Source: Pseudomonadota bacterium (GTDB lineage Bacteria; Myxococcota_A; UBA796; GCA-2862545). From it: a DNA stretch of 56,944 nucleotides. The position numbers and the translations under genes were made by a program. The notes under the pieces are model-generated. The model ran no database searches. It was not told the DNA's origin and saw only the letters and a list, made by a program, of their open reading frames with translations. Positions 19,187-28,963 of this stretch are shown here, one piece after another (the stretch's first letter is position 1; each line of letters opens with the position of its first letter). The stretch spans positions 1 to 56,944 of the forward strand of contig CANNIZ010000025.1 of NCBI GenBank assembly GCA_947505245.1, read 5' to 3'.

Positions 19187-20803
19187 ATGTCGCGCCTCGC
19201 TCAAGTTCTGCTCGCGGTCGCCGCGCTGATCGGCCTCGTCGTCGGGTGGCGCGCGTTCTGGTTCCTTTGCGACGACGCGTTCATCGAGTTCCGCTACGTC
19301 GCGAACGTCCACAAGGGCCTCGGCTTCGTGTGGAACGCGCCGCCGTTCAGCCCGGTGGAGGGCTACACGAGCTTCTTGTGGGTGGCGTTGCTGGAAGGCG
19401 TCTGGCGCCTGACCGGCGCAGAGCCGCCGGAATCGGCCCCGTGGCTGTCGCTCGGGCTTTCGGCGGGGACGGTGCTGCTCGTCGTCGCCGCAGCGGTCAG
19501 GCTGCCGCTCGCGGCCAGCTGGGAGCCCTACCGGCCGTGGGTGGCGGCCGGCGTGCTCGTCTCCACGTTGACGAACCGCACGTTCCTGACGTGGACGTCG
19601 TCGGGCCTCGAGACGTCGCTGTGGACGTTCGTGTTCGCGCTGTGGGCGTTCGCGGCAGTGTACCTTCGCGCGCCCGACGTCGTGCTCGTCGGCCTCGCCG
19701 CGCTCGCCGCCCTCGTCCGCCCCGACGGGCTGCTGCTCGTCGCGACGTCGGCGGCGTTCGTCGCGGCGCGCGCGTGGCGCGACCGAAAGCCCGCTCAGCT
19801 CGTCGCATGGCTGCCGATCGCGGCGGTGGTCGCGCACCTGCTGTGGCGTCACCACACGTACGGCTGGTGGCTTCCGAACACGTACTACGCAAAACACGTC
19901 GGTCCCTGGCCGCTGATGGGCGTCGCGTACGTCACGAGCTTCGTCGTCGAGTTCGCGTACTGGCCACAGGTCGTGCTGCTCGGCCTCGCGTCGTGGGCGG
20001 CGGTCCGCGCGCGCGCGGTGCCCGACGTCGGGGATCCCGTCGTGCTCGGGCTCGGGACGATCGCGTTGCACTGGGCGTACTACACGTTCGACGTCGGCGG
20101 GGATCACTTCGAGTACCGCGTCTACCAGCACCTCGTCCCGGTGCTCGCGCTCGCGTCGCCGGTGCTCGCGGGTCGCGCGGGGTGGTCGGTTCGGCGCGCG
20201 TCGCTCGCGTTCGTCGCCGCCTGGCTTCTCGGGCTCGTCATCCCGTGGACCCACTACGCGGCCACCTACAATTGGCCTGAGACGCACACGAGCATCAAGG
20301 ATCGCAAGGGCTCGTTCCGCCTTCCGATGGTGTGGCGCGTCCCGCTGCCGTTCGCGCCGTACGCGTACGCCTGGGACGGGCTTCAGCTCGCGCTGAACAG
20401 CCACTTCGTGTGCATCCGCTGGCACGGCCACCGCACGTACCTCGAATACCAGAAGGACCGCTGGCACATGGTGCACAACGGCGCGTTGCCCGATCTGAAG
20501 GGCGATATTGGTGTGTTGCCCCACACGAGCATCGGCTGGCCGGCGTGGAAATTCCAGGACTGGGCGATGATCGACGAGCACGGCCTGTCCGACGTGGCGG
20601 TCGCGCATTCACCTCCCGTGCACACGAGCCAGTTCAACCGCCTGATGGCGCACGATCACAGCGCCCCGAAGGGCTACAGCGCGTGTTACCGACCGAACCT
20701 CAAGCTCACGAAGCAGGGCGTCCTGTTCACGCCGCGCGCGACGCCGCTCACCGCGGAGGAGGTCCACGCCTGCGAAGCGAAGTTTGGTCCAGCGCGCCGC
20801 TGA
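19187..20803 (+). CDS. GT-C-type membrane glycosyltransferase
   Basis: A 538-residue integral membrane protein with about ten hydrophobic helices in residues 1-355 and a periplasmic C-terminal domain of about 180 residues. The N-terminal loop LCDDAFIEFRYVANVHKGLG followed by PVEGYTSFLWVALLEG is the signature of the AftB/arabinosyltransferase-like branch of polyprenyl-phosphate-dependent GT-C enzymes, where the paired Asp residues (DD) act in catalysis or metal binding. Such enzymes transfer a sugar from a lipid carrier on the outer face of the inner membrane. Donor and acceptor are unknown. Its 3' end overlaps the convergent lipoprotein gene by 56 bp. Confidence 0.8.
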   Translation: MSRLAQVLLAVAALIGLVVGWRAFWFLCDDAFIEFRYVANVHKGLGFVWNAPPFSPVEGYTSFLWVALLEGVWRLTGAEPPESAPWLSLGLSAGTVLLVVAAAVRLPLAASWEPYRPWVAAGVLVSTLTNRTFLTWTSSGLETSLWTFVFALWAFAAVYLRAPDVVLVGLAALAALVRPDGLLLVATSAAFVAARAWRDRKPAQLVAWLPIAAVVAHLLWRHHTYGWWLPNTYYAKHVGPWPLMGVAYVTSFVVEFAYWPQVVLLGLASWAAVRARAVPDVGDPVVLGLGTIALHWAYYTFDVGGDHFEYRVYQHLVPVLALASPVLAGRAGWSVRRASLAFVAAWLLGLVIPWTHYAATYNWPETHTSIKDRKGSFRLPMVWRVPLPFAPYAYAWDGLQLALNSHFVCIRWHGHRTYLEYQKDRWHMVHNGALPDLKGDIGVLPHTSIGWPAWKFQDWAMIDEHGLSDVAVAHSPPVHTSQFNRLMAHDHSAPKGYSACYRPNLKLTKQGVLFTPRATPLTAEEVHACEAKFGPARR

Positions 20804-21737
20804 TCACGGTGCGCACGGTGCGGGTATCGGACGGCTCCACCTCGTCGTGCGCGATCGCGGGCGCGGCGAGGGCGCCGGCGACGTTCAGCGTGTAGCTGTC
20901 GGGCGCGGTCAGGCCGACGACGAGCGTGTACACGCCCGCGTCGGCGAAGAACACCCGGCCGGGGTACAGGCCCGCGGCGACGAAGCAGCCGTCGGGTCCG
21001 ATCACCTGCAGCCACGCGTCCGCCGCCGAGGCGACCGCCGCCCCCGCCTGGCCGCCCGTGGTCACCTCGGCGGTCCACACGTCGATCTTCGTCGCGTCCG
21101 CGAGCGCGCCGTCCACCGCGAAATCGGGGGAGGGGAGCACGTTCAGAGGCTCGCCCTCGTCGGCTCCACACGACTCGCCGTAGCGGGGCGTGGTGAGCTC
21201 ACGTTCGAGCGTGACGTCGAACACGAGCGATGCGCCGTCCTCGGTGACGGTGCCGGGCCCGTACGGGTAGGCGTACTCGAGCGCGTCGCCGACCCAGTAC
21301 CCTGCGGTGCCGGCGAAAGGCCGCCACCCGGCGCCGCCGCCGACCATCAACACGTCGACGTAGCCGAGCACGGCGCTGCCCTGGTCGACGCGGCGGTCGG
21401 GCGCCCACGCGACCCACCGCGCGCCGAGGTCGGGGTCGGGCCACAACGCGAGCCAGGCCTCGTCGTGGTCGAGGTCGCAGCTGAACGCGTCCACCTGCGG
21501 CTCGACGGTGAACGCGAAGGCGCACGACGGGCAGTCGCCGGTGTACGGCCCGGTGGCGAGCAGATCGTAGGTCTCGCCGCACGTGACGGTGGCGTCGTCG
21601 GTGCGCTGGACGGTCATGCTCCCAAACACAAAAGACCCGCCGACATCGCTGTCGACGGGTCCCTCGGTGTCCTCGGGGCGATCCTCACTGGCGCAGCCAG
21701 CGAGGACGCTCGCGAGGGCTAGGGGTGCGCGGTGCAA
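20748..21737 (-). CDS. two-domain lipoprotein, paralogue 3
   Basis: A 329-residue lipoprotein (MHRAPLALASVLAGC). Domain 1 contains FGSMTVQRTDDATVTCG and YTGDCPSCAFAFTV, a motif shared with the two genes upstream; domain 2 contains DATKIDVWTAEV, IGPDGCFVAAGLYPG and ADAGVYTLVVGL and resembles a PPC-type beta domain. The last ~20 residues overlap the convergent glycosyltransferase gene and may be run-on. The start is TTG, with an in-frame stop just before it, overlapping the stop of paralogue 2 by 19 bp. Function unknown; most likely exposed on the cell surface. Confidence 0.72.
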   Translation of the reverse strand: MHRAPLALASVLAGCASEDRPEDTEGPVDSDVGGSFVFGSMTVQRTDDATVTCGETYDLLATGPYTGDCPSCAFAFTVEPQVDAFSCDLDHDEAWLALWPDPDLGARWVAWAPDRRVDQGSAVLGYVDVLMVGGGAGWRPFAGTAGYWVGDALEYAYPYGPGTVTEDGASLVFDVTLERELTTPRYGESCGADEGEPLNVLPSPDFAVDGALADATKIDVWTAEVTTGGQAGAAVASAADAWLQVIGPDGCFVAAGLYPGRVFFADAGVYTLVVGLTAPDSYTLNVAGALAAPAIAHDEVEPSDTRTVRTVISGALDQTSLRRRGPPPR

Positions 21738-22936
21738 TTAAACGCGTCGTCCGAGCCGCCGACCACGCAGCCGTTCGGATCGCGGATCTCGACGAGGCCG
21801 TCGCCGAAGTTGGCGCCGTCCGTCGTGTCGACCGAGACCTTGATGGTGGCGCCTGCCGCTGCAGTGAACGAGTACACGTCCACGATCGTGTTCTCCGAGT
21901 TGTCGCACGCGAGCGTGCCCGTCGCGGAGAGGCCGCCCGCAGGGGCGAGCGCTTCGTCGCCGGCCGCTGCCTCGCAGTTCTCGCCGAACACGGGCTCGTT
22001 GTACGCGCCGTCGAGGGCGATGTCGAACGCGAGCGCCATGCCAGTGAGGCTGGACGTGCTGCCCGTCGGGTACGGACCGTACGTGTACGCGGGGTACGTG
22101 TCGTACGGCGGGATGTAGTACGAGTATTCCGTCGCCAGGAAGAACGTCTTGTCTTCGGTGTACGGGGTGCTGTCGTACGTGTAGGCGTACGTCAGGCCGA
22201 CGACGAGGCTGTCGACGTTCTGCGTGTAGCCAAAAAAGCCGGCAGACTCGGACGCGGCCGCGAAGCCGATCCAGGGCGCCGACGTGGTGCCCGCGTAGTC
22301 GCCGCCTTCGACGGCGCCGCTCGAGAACGTGAGCGCGCGGTACGTGAAGTCCTTCTCACAATCGACGGTGGAAGCGTCGGTCGTGACGGTCGGGGCGACC
22401 TTGAAGCCGAAGTCGCAGTCCGTGCAATCGCCGACGTAGGCTTCCGTGCCGAGCAGGTCGATGTTGACGTTGCACTGCAGGTCGGTGTCGTACGTGCGCT
22501 GGAACACGAGATCGCCCGTGAAGCCGTCGGCGTCCGTGTCAGCGTCCGTGTCGTCGGTCAGCGTTCCGGTGCCGACGGCGGTGGTGGAGATGGGGTGAAT
22601 GATGTAGGCTTCGGCTTCGTCGTCGACGACGGTGAGGGTCGTCGAGGTAGACCCGTTGACCTCGAGCTTGTAGGCCCAGTTGGTCTGCGTATCGCCTTCG
22701 CATCCGAAGGTGGACACGATGACCGTGTAGGTGCCGGCGGTGGCGGCTTCGAACTCATAGGCGGGGCAGTATTCCCAGTCAGCGACGGTGCCGGTCTCGG
22801 TGCCGGTCTCGGTGCCGGTCTCCGTGCCCGTCTCGGTGCCGGTCTCGGTGCCGGTCTCGCTCGTGTCTTCATTCTTGCAGCCCTGCGTGAAAACCAGAGC
22901 CGTGGCCAGTAATGGTGAGATCAACCAAAAACGCAT
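21719..22936 (-). CDS. two-domain lipoprotein, paralogue 2 (circularly permuted)
   Basis: A 405-residue lipoprotein with signal MRFWLISPLLATALVFTQGC, then a linker of GTET units (about 30-50). Next comes CPAYEFEAATAGTYTVIV ... ISTTAVGTGTLT (about 57-125), which corresponds to the C-terminal half of the beta domain of paralogue 1. A DTDAD spacer and the FQRT/CTDCDFGF N-domain follow, and the protein stops at RDPNGCVVGGSDDAFNCTAHP, just where paralogue 1 continues into CPAW. The domain order is therefore rotated relative to its neighbours. The ATG has GGAGGAT-type spacing upstream. It lies between the two unpermuted paralogues. Confidence 0.78.
   Translation of the reverse strand: MRFWLISPLLATALVFTQGCKNEDTSETGTETGTETGTETGTETGTETGTVADWEYCPAYEFEAATAGTYTVIVSTFGCEGDTQTNWAYKLEVNGSTSTTLTVVDDEAEAYIIHPISTTAVGTGTLTDDTDADTDADGFTGDLVFQRTYDTDLQCNVNIDLLGTEAYVGDCTDCDFGFKVAPTVTTDASTVDCEKDFTYRALTFSSGAVEGGDYAGTTSAPWIGFAAASESAGFFGYTQNVDSLVVGLTYAYTYDSTPYTEDKTFFLATEYSYYIPPYDTYPAYTYGPYPTGSTSSLTGMALAFDIALDGAYNEPVFGENCEAAAGDEALAPAGGLSATGTLACDNSENTIVDVYSFTAAAGATIKVSVDTTDGANFGDGLVEIRDPNGCVVGGSDDAFNCTAHP
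22787..22862. repeat. tandem repeat encoding GTET linker
   Basis: About six 12-base units (GTCTCGGTGCCG on the plus strand) encode a Gly-Thr-Glu-Thr linker straight after the lipobox of paralogue 2. It is a different linker type from the DTDA linkers elsewhere in the window. Confidence 0.8.
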
Positions 22937-22987
22937 GTATCCTCCAGCCCGGTAAGGTACTTGACCGAGTGGCGGCTGTCTAGCGCT

Positions 22988-24211
22988 TCAGTGGACCAGC
23001 GTGAAGTCTCCTGCCACCGTCGTGGAGACGCTGCTCGATTCATAAGGATCGACGTTGTCTCTGAAAACGACGAGCGAGTCGCGTTCTGCGCCGCGAACGG
23101 CGAGGCTGTAGGCCGCCTGCGTCGCATTGTTGCGGCAGCTTCCGCTGCCGTAGATCTCGACGACGACCTTGTACACGCCGCTTTGCGTCGCGGTGCCGCC
23201 CCACGCAGGGCAGACGCGGCTCGTCTCGGTGGGGGACGCCTGCGCGGTGCAGATGAACGAGTCGTCTTCGTACCAGGCCTCGCAGCCGACGGGGTCGAGG
23301 ATGCGCATCGTCATGTCCGAGAAGCGTGCGCCGTCGATCGTGTCCAGGCTCACGGCGAGGCTGCTGCCGCTGCTCGCGGTGAACTGCCACACGTCGATGC
23401 CGGACTCGTCGCACGGGACCTCGCCCGTGACGGCGTCGCCGTCGGTGAGGGCGGCGTCGCCCTCGGCGCCAAAGGCGTCCCAGCACGAGGGGTTGTACGC
23501 GCTGCCCAGGTAGGTATGCGTGGTTTCGGCCCAGTCGAACACGAGTCGGGTGTCCGTGAAGTGGGCGGTGCCGGCGCCTTCGGTAGGTACGGGCTCGCTG
23601 TAGGTTTCGTAGCCGTCGTACGACAGCGTGTACGTCCCGGTCAGCGCGGGCGCGAAGCCGTATTGATAGCCCGCCTCGACGACGTCGCTCCAGCGCCGCT
23701 CGCGCGGGTCGCCCCAGTAGGTCGTGTCGAATTCGGCGTGCTCGTCGATGAACGCGATCCACCGATCGTGGATGTTCAGATCTTCGCTCGTCAGGAAGCT
23801 CCGCACGAGATCGTCGTACGACAGCTCGCAGGCCGCGGAGGAGTCTTCGCGCACGATGCCGGTGGTGACGGCAAAAGCGAACGCGCAGTCCGTGCAGTTG
23901 CCGGTGTACGGCATCACGTCCTGCACGTCGACGTCGAAGTCGCACTCGAGCACGCCCGCGCGGGTGCGCTGGAACGTGAGCGTGCCGCTGAGGTGCTGGT
24001 ACGCGTCGGCGTCGGTGTCCGCGTCGACATCGGCGTCGGTGTCCGCGTCGGAATCGGCGTCGGTGTCCGCATCGACGTCGGCGTCGGTGTCGGCGTCCGT
24101 ATCGGCGTCCGTATCGGTGTCGACGGGCGCGCCGGTTTCGGAGTCCGACGTGTCGGAGTCGAACGTGTAGGGATCGGTGCAGGCGGGCAGCAGCCAGAGA
24201 AGTCGGACCAT
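22988..24211 (-). CDS. two-domain lipoprotein, paralogue 1
   Basis: A 407-residue lipoprotein with a minimal signal (MVRLLWLLPAC), a long DTDADTDAD/DVDAD linker, then domain 1 (LSGTLTFQRTRAGVLECDF, YTGNCTDCAFAFAV) and a PPC-like domain 2 (GIDVWQFTASSGSSLAVSLD, ILDPVGCEAWYEDDSFICTA, CPAWGGTATQSGVYKVVVEI, VSTTVAGDFTLVH). It gives the unpermuted reference order for the family. A second ATG nine bases upstream (24220) is also possible; 24211 was preferred because GGAG precedes it. It diverges from the GT4 gene with 34 bp between starts. Confidence 0.78.
   Translation of the reverse strand: MVRLLWLLPACTDPYTFDSDTSDSETGAPVDTDTDADTDADTDADVDADTDADSDADTDADVDADTDADAYQHLSGTLTFQRTRAGVLECDFDVDVQDVMPYTGNCTDCAFAFAVTTGIVREDSSAACELSYDDLVRSFLTSEDLNIHDRWIAFIDEHAEFDTTYWGDPRERRWSDVVEAGYQYGFAPALTGTYTLSYDGYETYSEPVPTEGAGTAHFTDTRLVFDWAETTHTYLGSAYNPSCWDAFGAEGDAALTDGDAVTGEVPCDESGIDVWQFTASSGSSLAVSLDTIDGARFSDMTMRILDPVGCEAWYEDDSFICTAQASPTETSRVCPAWGGTATQSGVYKVVVEIYGSGSCRNNATQAAYSLAVRGAERDSLVVFRDNVDPYESSSVSTTVAGDFTLVH
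24003..24126. repeat. tandem repeat encoding DTDAD/DVDAD linker
   Basis: Hexameric GTCGGC/GTCCGC-type repeats on the plus strand encode an acidic linker of about 45 residues in paralogue 1. Unit variation (Thr, Val, Ser alternating) suggests repeated expansion. Confidence 0.85.
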
Positions 24212-24245
24212 GGGCTCCATCCGGCACCACGTTACCGCGGGAGGT

Positions 24246-25325
24246 ATGCGCACGCTGTTGTTTTCCGCAGATCCCGGGATCCCGCTGCACGGTCCGTCGG
24301 GTGCCTCGGCGCATCTGCGGGGCGTCGCGCGCGCGCTTGGCGCGGCGGGGCAGGTGGTCACGATCGCGGTTCCGCGTCGGTCGGACGCGCGCGGCGCGGT
24401 CGATGATCCCGTGTCTGCGCAGGTGATCGCGGTTGAGCCCCGGCGGTGGGGCTTCATCCCGCGCCGCTGGCGGGAGCGCGGGGAGGGGAGCGACGCACGC
24501 CGGCTCGCCGACGCGGCTGGCGTGCACGACCTCGTGTGGGAGCGGTTCTCCGGGTTCGGGGACGCGCGTGGAACGGCCCCGGTGCGGATCGTCGAGGTGA
24601 ACGCGCCGGTCGCGCGCGAGCGGGCAGCGGCCGGGCGGCTGTTCGATCCGCGCTACGCTGCGCGCCGGGAGCGGGAGATCCTCGGCTCCGCGGACCGCGT
24701 GATCACAGTGTCGCGATGGTTGTCCGACTGGGTGGTGCAGGAGGTCGGGGTGCTAGCGGACCGCGTCGTTCACGTGCCGAACGGCGTCGAGCGGCGGGTC
24801 GGCGACCGCGACGGGACGCGTCGTCGCCTCGGCCTGGACGGGCCTGTGCTCGGGTTCCTCGGGTCGATGAAGCCGTGGCACGGCGTGGACCGGCTCCCCG
24901 CGATCCTCGATGCGCTCCCTGGATTTACCGCCGTCGTCGCGGGAGACGGGCCGATCGAGGTGCCGCGCCATCCGCGGCTGCGCGCGTTGGGACGCGTCGC
25001 TCCGCGCCACGTCGCGGACGTGGTGGCGGCGATGGACGTCGGGCTCGCCCCGTACCGGGCGGACGCGCCGCCGTGGTTCTGCCCGCTGAAGATCCTCGAG
25101 TACCGCGCGCAGGGCGTGCCGGTCGTCGCGGCGGACGTCGGGGATTGCCGTGCGCTGGGGGCCGCGATCGTCGTGGATGACGACTGGGTCGGGGCGATCC
25201 ACGCGGCGCTTGGGGAGCTGCGGGTGCCGTGGGTACGCGGGTGGGATCAGGTCGTGGCGGAGGCGCTGGCGGGGACCAAGGTCGCCGCGAATGCAATCCC
25301 CGCGGAACAAGGTGATGTTGAGTGA
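24246..25325 (+). CDS. GT4-like (GT-B) glycosyltransferase
   Basis: A 359-residue cytosolic GT-B enzyme. The N-terminal Rossmann domain has FSADPGIPLHGPSGASAHLR, where the donor-side Gly and His loop is recognisable. The C-terminal domain has VLGFLGSMKPWHGVDRL and FCPLKILEYRAQGVPVVAAD, the E-x7-E-type nucleotide-sugar site in degenerate form. The acceptor is unknown. The last 17 residues (from TKVAANAI) and the stop codon are encoded by the first units of a repeat array, so the original C-terminus was replaced. A GGGAGG precedes the ATG with unusually short spacing. Confidence 0.82.
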   Translation: MRTLLFSADPGIPLHGPSGASAHLRGVARALGAAGQVVTIAVPRRSDARGAVDDPVSAQVIAVEPRRWGFIPRRWRERGEGSDARRLADAAGVHDLVWERFSGFGDARGTAPVRIVEVNAPVARERAAAGRLFDPRYAARREREILGSADRVITVSRWLSDWVVQEVGVLADRVVHVPNGVERRVGDRDGTRRRLGLDGPVLGFLGSMKPWHGVDRLPAILDALPGFTAVVAGDGPIEVPRHPRLRALGRVAPRHVADVVAAMDVGLAPYRADAPPWFCPLKILEYRAQGVPVVAADVGDCRALGAAIVVDDDWVGAIHAALGELRVPWVRGWDQVVAEALAGTKVAANAIPAEQGDVE

Positions 25326-25458
25326 AAGGTGCGGTGCTCCCTGGCGGGGGCGTCAACGGACGAACTGCCATTTTTGAGCGCCCACGCACCCGGGCGCTCT
25401 CGGATCTTTCACTGACGGGCACCCTGGTCGTCGCAGATTTCATTCGCGACCACCTTGG
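25276..25458. mobile_element. MITE-like array of inverted 22-bp end repeats, copy 2
   Basis: Forward units at 25276-25297 and 25307-25328 and reversed units at 25406-25427 and 25437-25458 all carry CCARGGTG-N5-rATGnAA variants. Units in each half begin exactly 31 bp apart, as in copy 1 at 13082-13263. The centre (25329-25405) is unrelated in the two copies. The left units form the 3' end of the glycosyltransferase gene and the right units end 48 bp before asnS. Confidence 0.62.
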
Positions 25459-25506
25459 TCGCGGACCCGGTCCACGCGGCCAGTTAGTCGGGGGATCGGA
25501 GGCTAC

Positions 25507-26877
<1,371 letters not shown>

Positions 26878-26911
26878 AGTCCCCGTTATGGGGCGTTGCC
26901 CTGGAGGCCTC

Positions 26912-27541
26912 GTGCGCGTCCTTCCCTTCCTGTTTCCGCTCGTCCTCGCCGCCTGCACGGGTGGCGACGCCACCGCACCGGCGTCCACGCTCACCGATCC
27001 CACCGTGGACTTCGGCATCATCCCGCCCGCGGGCGACACGGACTGGCCGGACACGGACGCGGACACGGACGCGGACACCGATTCGGACACCGACGCGGAC
27101 ACCGACACGGACGTCCCGCTCGACACGGACACGGACACGGGCATCGTCGACACGGACACGAACCCGCCCTGCGAGCTGACGTTCGTGGTCGAAGTTCGCG
27201 ACGCCGCCGCGAACATCTGCGGAACGACGCTGTGCGACAGCACGGAGGCGATCTCGCTCGTCGCGATCGCGAAGAACACGTGTACGGTCGACCTCGTCGC
27301 GCCCGGCACCACGGACTGCTTCGCCGTCGACTACACCGTCGAAGAGGCGACCGCGCCCACGGCGGACGTCCGCACGCCGACGCCGTGTACGGGCACGCCT
27401 GTCACGGTCACTGCGGGCCAGCAGGTCGAGCAGCCGCTCGTATTCGAAGCGATGGTCGTCGCTGACTACGTCGGCAAGGTGAAGTTCCAGGACACAGCGA
27501 ACACCGTCGTGTCGTCGAACTTCACGGTCGTCGCCCCGTAG
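26912..27541 (+). CDS. lipoprotein with Asp-Thr-Asp-Ala linker
   Basis: A 209-residue lipoprotein: GTG start, signal with lipobox VLAAC, a linker of DTDA and DTDT units (about residues 45-85), and a C-terminal beta-rich domain with cysteines in PPCELTF, NICGTTLC, KNTCTVDL, DCFAVDY and TPCTG. The domain resembles a choice-of-anchor or Ig-like fold but is unassigned. The GTG follows GGAGGCCTC. It begins 34 bp after asnS on the same strand, so it may be cotranscribed. Confidence 0.72.
   Translation: MRVLPFLFPLVLAACTGGDATAPASTLTDPTVDFGIIPPAGDTDWPDTDADTDADTDSDTDADTDTDVPLDTDTDTGIVDTDTNPPCELTFVVEVRDAAANICGTTLCDSTEAISLVAIAKNTCTVDLVAPGTTDCFAVDYTVEEATAPTADVRTPTPCTGTPVTVTAGQQVEQPLVFEAMVVADYVGKVKFQDTANTVVSSNFTVVAP
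27040..27166. repeat. tandem repeat encoding DTDAD/DTDT linker
   Basis: Units of GACACG and GACGCG in one frame encode the acidic linker of the lipoprotein that begins at 26912. Confidence 0.8.
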
Positions 27542-28963
27542 TTACAACCGCGTAGGGATTGGCCACGCCGCCTGCGGTGGCGGAGCGTCCCAGTCGAGCT
27601 TGTCCATCGCGTCGCACCACGCGCCGATCTGGACGCCCTCCCAGACGTCGCCGAGCGGTCGCAGGCGCCCGCGCGCCTTGGCCCACTGGCTGCGCGCCTC
27701 GCGCGGGTGGCGCCTCAGGAGGTGTTCGAGCGCGGTGGCGCCCTGAATCATCCCCTGGAGGCCGGTTCGACGTTGACCCTCCGCGGCGCGCCACACCCAC
27801 TCGAGCACGTCGTGAGCGCCGTGGTAGTGGCCCGCCTGGAGCTCGGCGATCGCGAGATCGATCGGATCTTCCGGAGGCTGCTGGCCGAGGCTCACCGCGG
27901 CCGCGTCGCGCACAGGGGCACGCGGGTCGGTGAGGGCGCGGTCGGCGAACATGGAGGGCCCGTACGCGCCGATCACGCCGGCCGCGTTGGCGGCGGTGAC
28001 CTCGTCCGCCGCGAGGCTCTTCGCGACGAGCGGCAACACCTGCGGGCCCACCTTCGTGAGCGCGCCCATCGCCCACAGGTGCGTGCCGTGGCCGTCGACC
28101 GCGTCCAGGTACATGACCAGCGTGCGGCCCGCGCGTGCGTCGCCGAGCTCGCCCAGCGCCCAGAGCAGCGCGCACCGGACGGGATCCTGGATGCCGAGTC
28201 CGGCGCCCGGGCGCCCCTCATAGTCGCGCTTTTCGCGGCGGAGCGCGTCGATCAGGCGCCCCCGCTGCGAGGGATCTCCGATGCGTGCGAACGCGATCGC
28301 GGCGAGGTGGCGCTCCCGGAAGCCGCGCCCGGGGTCGACGTCCGTGGCTTCGAGCGCACGGATCAGGCGGGGGACGGCGCGCGGGTCACCGGACACGCCG
28401 ATCGCCTCGAGCACCGCGTGACCGAGGCGGCGACCGCTCGCGCGTTCCACCGCCGGGAGCCGTTCGGCGAGGTCGGGAGGGCAGGCGGAGGCGTGCTCGA
28501 GCAGCGCAGCGCGTCCCTCCGGACCGTCGACGAGCACGGGAAAGTCGAAGTGAGCGCGGCGGTTGGTGCCGGGCTCGCGGTCGGCCTCGCTCGGGACATC
28601 GAACGGGGAGAGGATCGGACGTGGGCCCTCGCACGTGCCGATCGAGGGCCGCGCGGGTGGGGCGCGTCGGAGCGCGCCGTACATCGCGGCCCGCACCACG
28701 TCCGAGCGCTCGTCTGCGAGGACGCCCTCGATCGCGGCGGTGTCGCCGATCCAGCCGAGCCCGCGCGCGGCCGCGCGTCGTACGCCCGGTACGCGGTGGT
28801 TCAGCAGGCGCACGAGCGGCGCGCTGCGGCCGCGTTCCGCGAGCTCGCGGGCCACGCGGATCTGCGCTTCGGGCGGACCTACGCGCGCGATCGTGAGGAG
28901 CGACGCTTCGCGCCACGCTTGTGGATTTTTCAGGAAACGTTCGAACAGGCCCACGTAAACCAC
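27542..28963 (-). CDS. HEAT-repeat protein with C-terminal DUF309 domain
   Basis: A 473-residue protein. Residues about 15-390 form HEAT-like repeats (VRRAAARGLGWIGDTAAIEG, LLWALGELGDARAGRTLVMY). Residues about 385-460 match DUF309: LQAGHYHGAHDVLEWVWR, then GMIQGATALEHLLRRHPREA. The H-x3-H-D pattern replaces the HE of the usual DUF309 motif. DUF309 is a small helical domain of unknown function normally found alone. The start is GTG at 28963 or, equally likely, GTG at 28954. It is convergent with the lipoprotein gene, one base apart. Confidence 0.78.
   Translation of the reverse strand: MVYVGLFERFLKNPQAWREASLLTIARVGPPEAQIRVARELAERGRSAPLVRLLNHRVPGVRRAAARGLGWIGDTAAIEGVLADERSDVVRAAMYGALRRAPPARPSIGTCEGPRPILSPFDVPSEADREPGTNRRAHFDFPVLVDGPEGRAALLEHASACPPDLAERLPAVERASGRRLGHAVLEAIGVSGDPRAVPRLIRALEATDVDPGRGFRERHLAAIAFARIGDPSQRGRLIDALRREKRDYEGRPGAGLGIQDPVRCALLWALGELGDARAGRTLVMYLDAVDGHGTHLWAMGALTKVGPQVLPLVAKSLAADEVTAANAAGVIGAYGPSMFADRALTDPRAPVRDAAAVSLGQQPPEDPIDLAIAELQAGHYHGAHDVLEWVWRAAEGQRRTGLQGMIQGATALEHLLRRHPREARSQWAKARGRLRPLGDVWEGVQIGAWCDAMDKLDWDAPPPQAAWPIPTRL

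Noticed and set aside
20748..22936. frameshift joining paralogues 2 and 3 into one protein
   Set aside because: Paralogue 3 begins with its own lipoprotein signal straight after the TTG, so it is a separate gene.
22988..24457. longer N-terminus for paralogue 1
   Set aside because: The extension overlaps the divergent glycosyltransferase gene antisense and would bury the lipoprotein signal.
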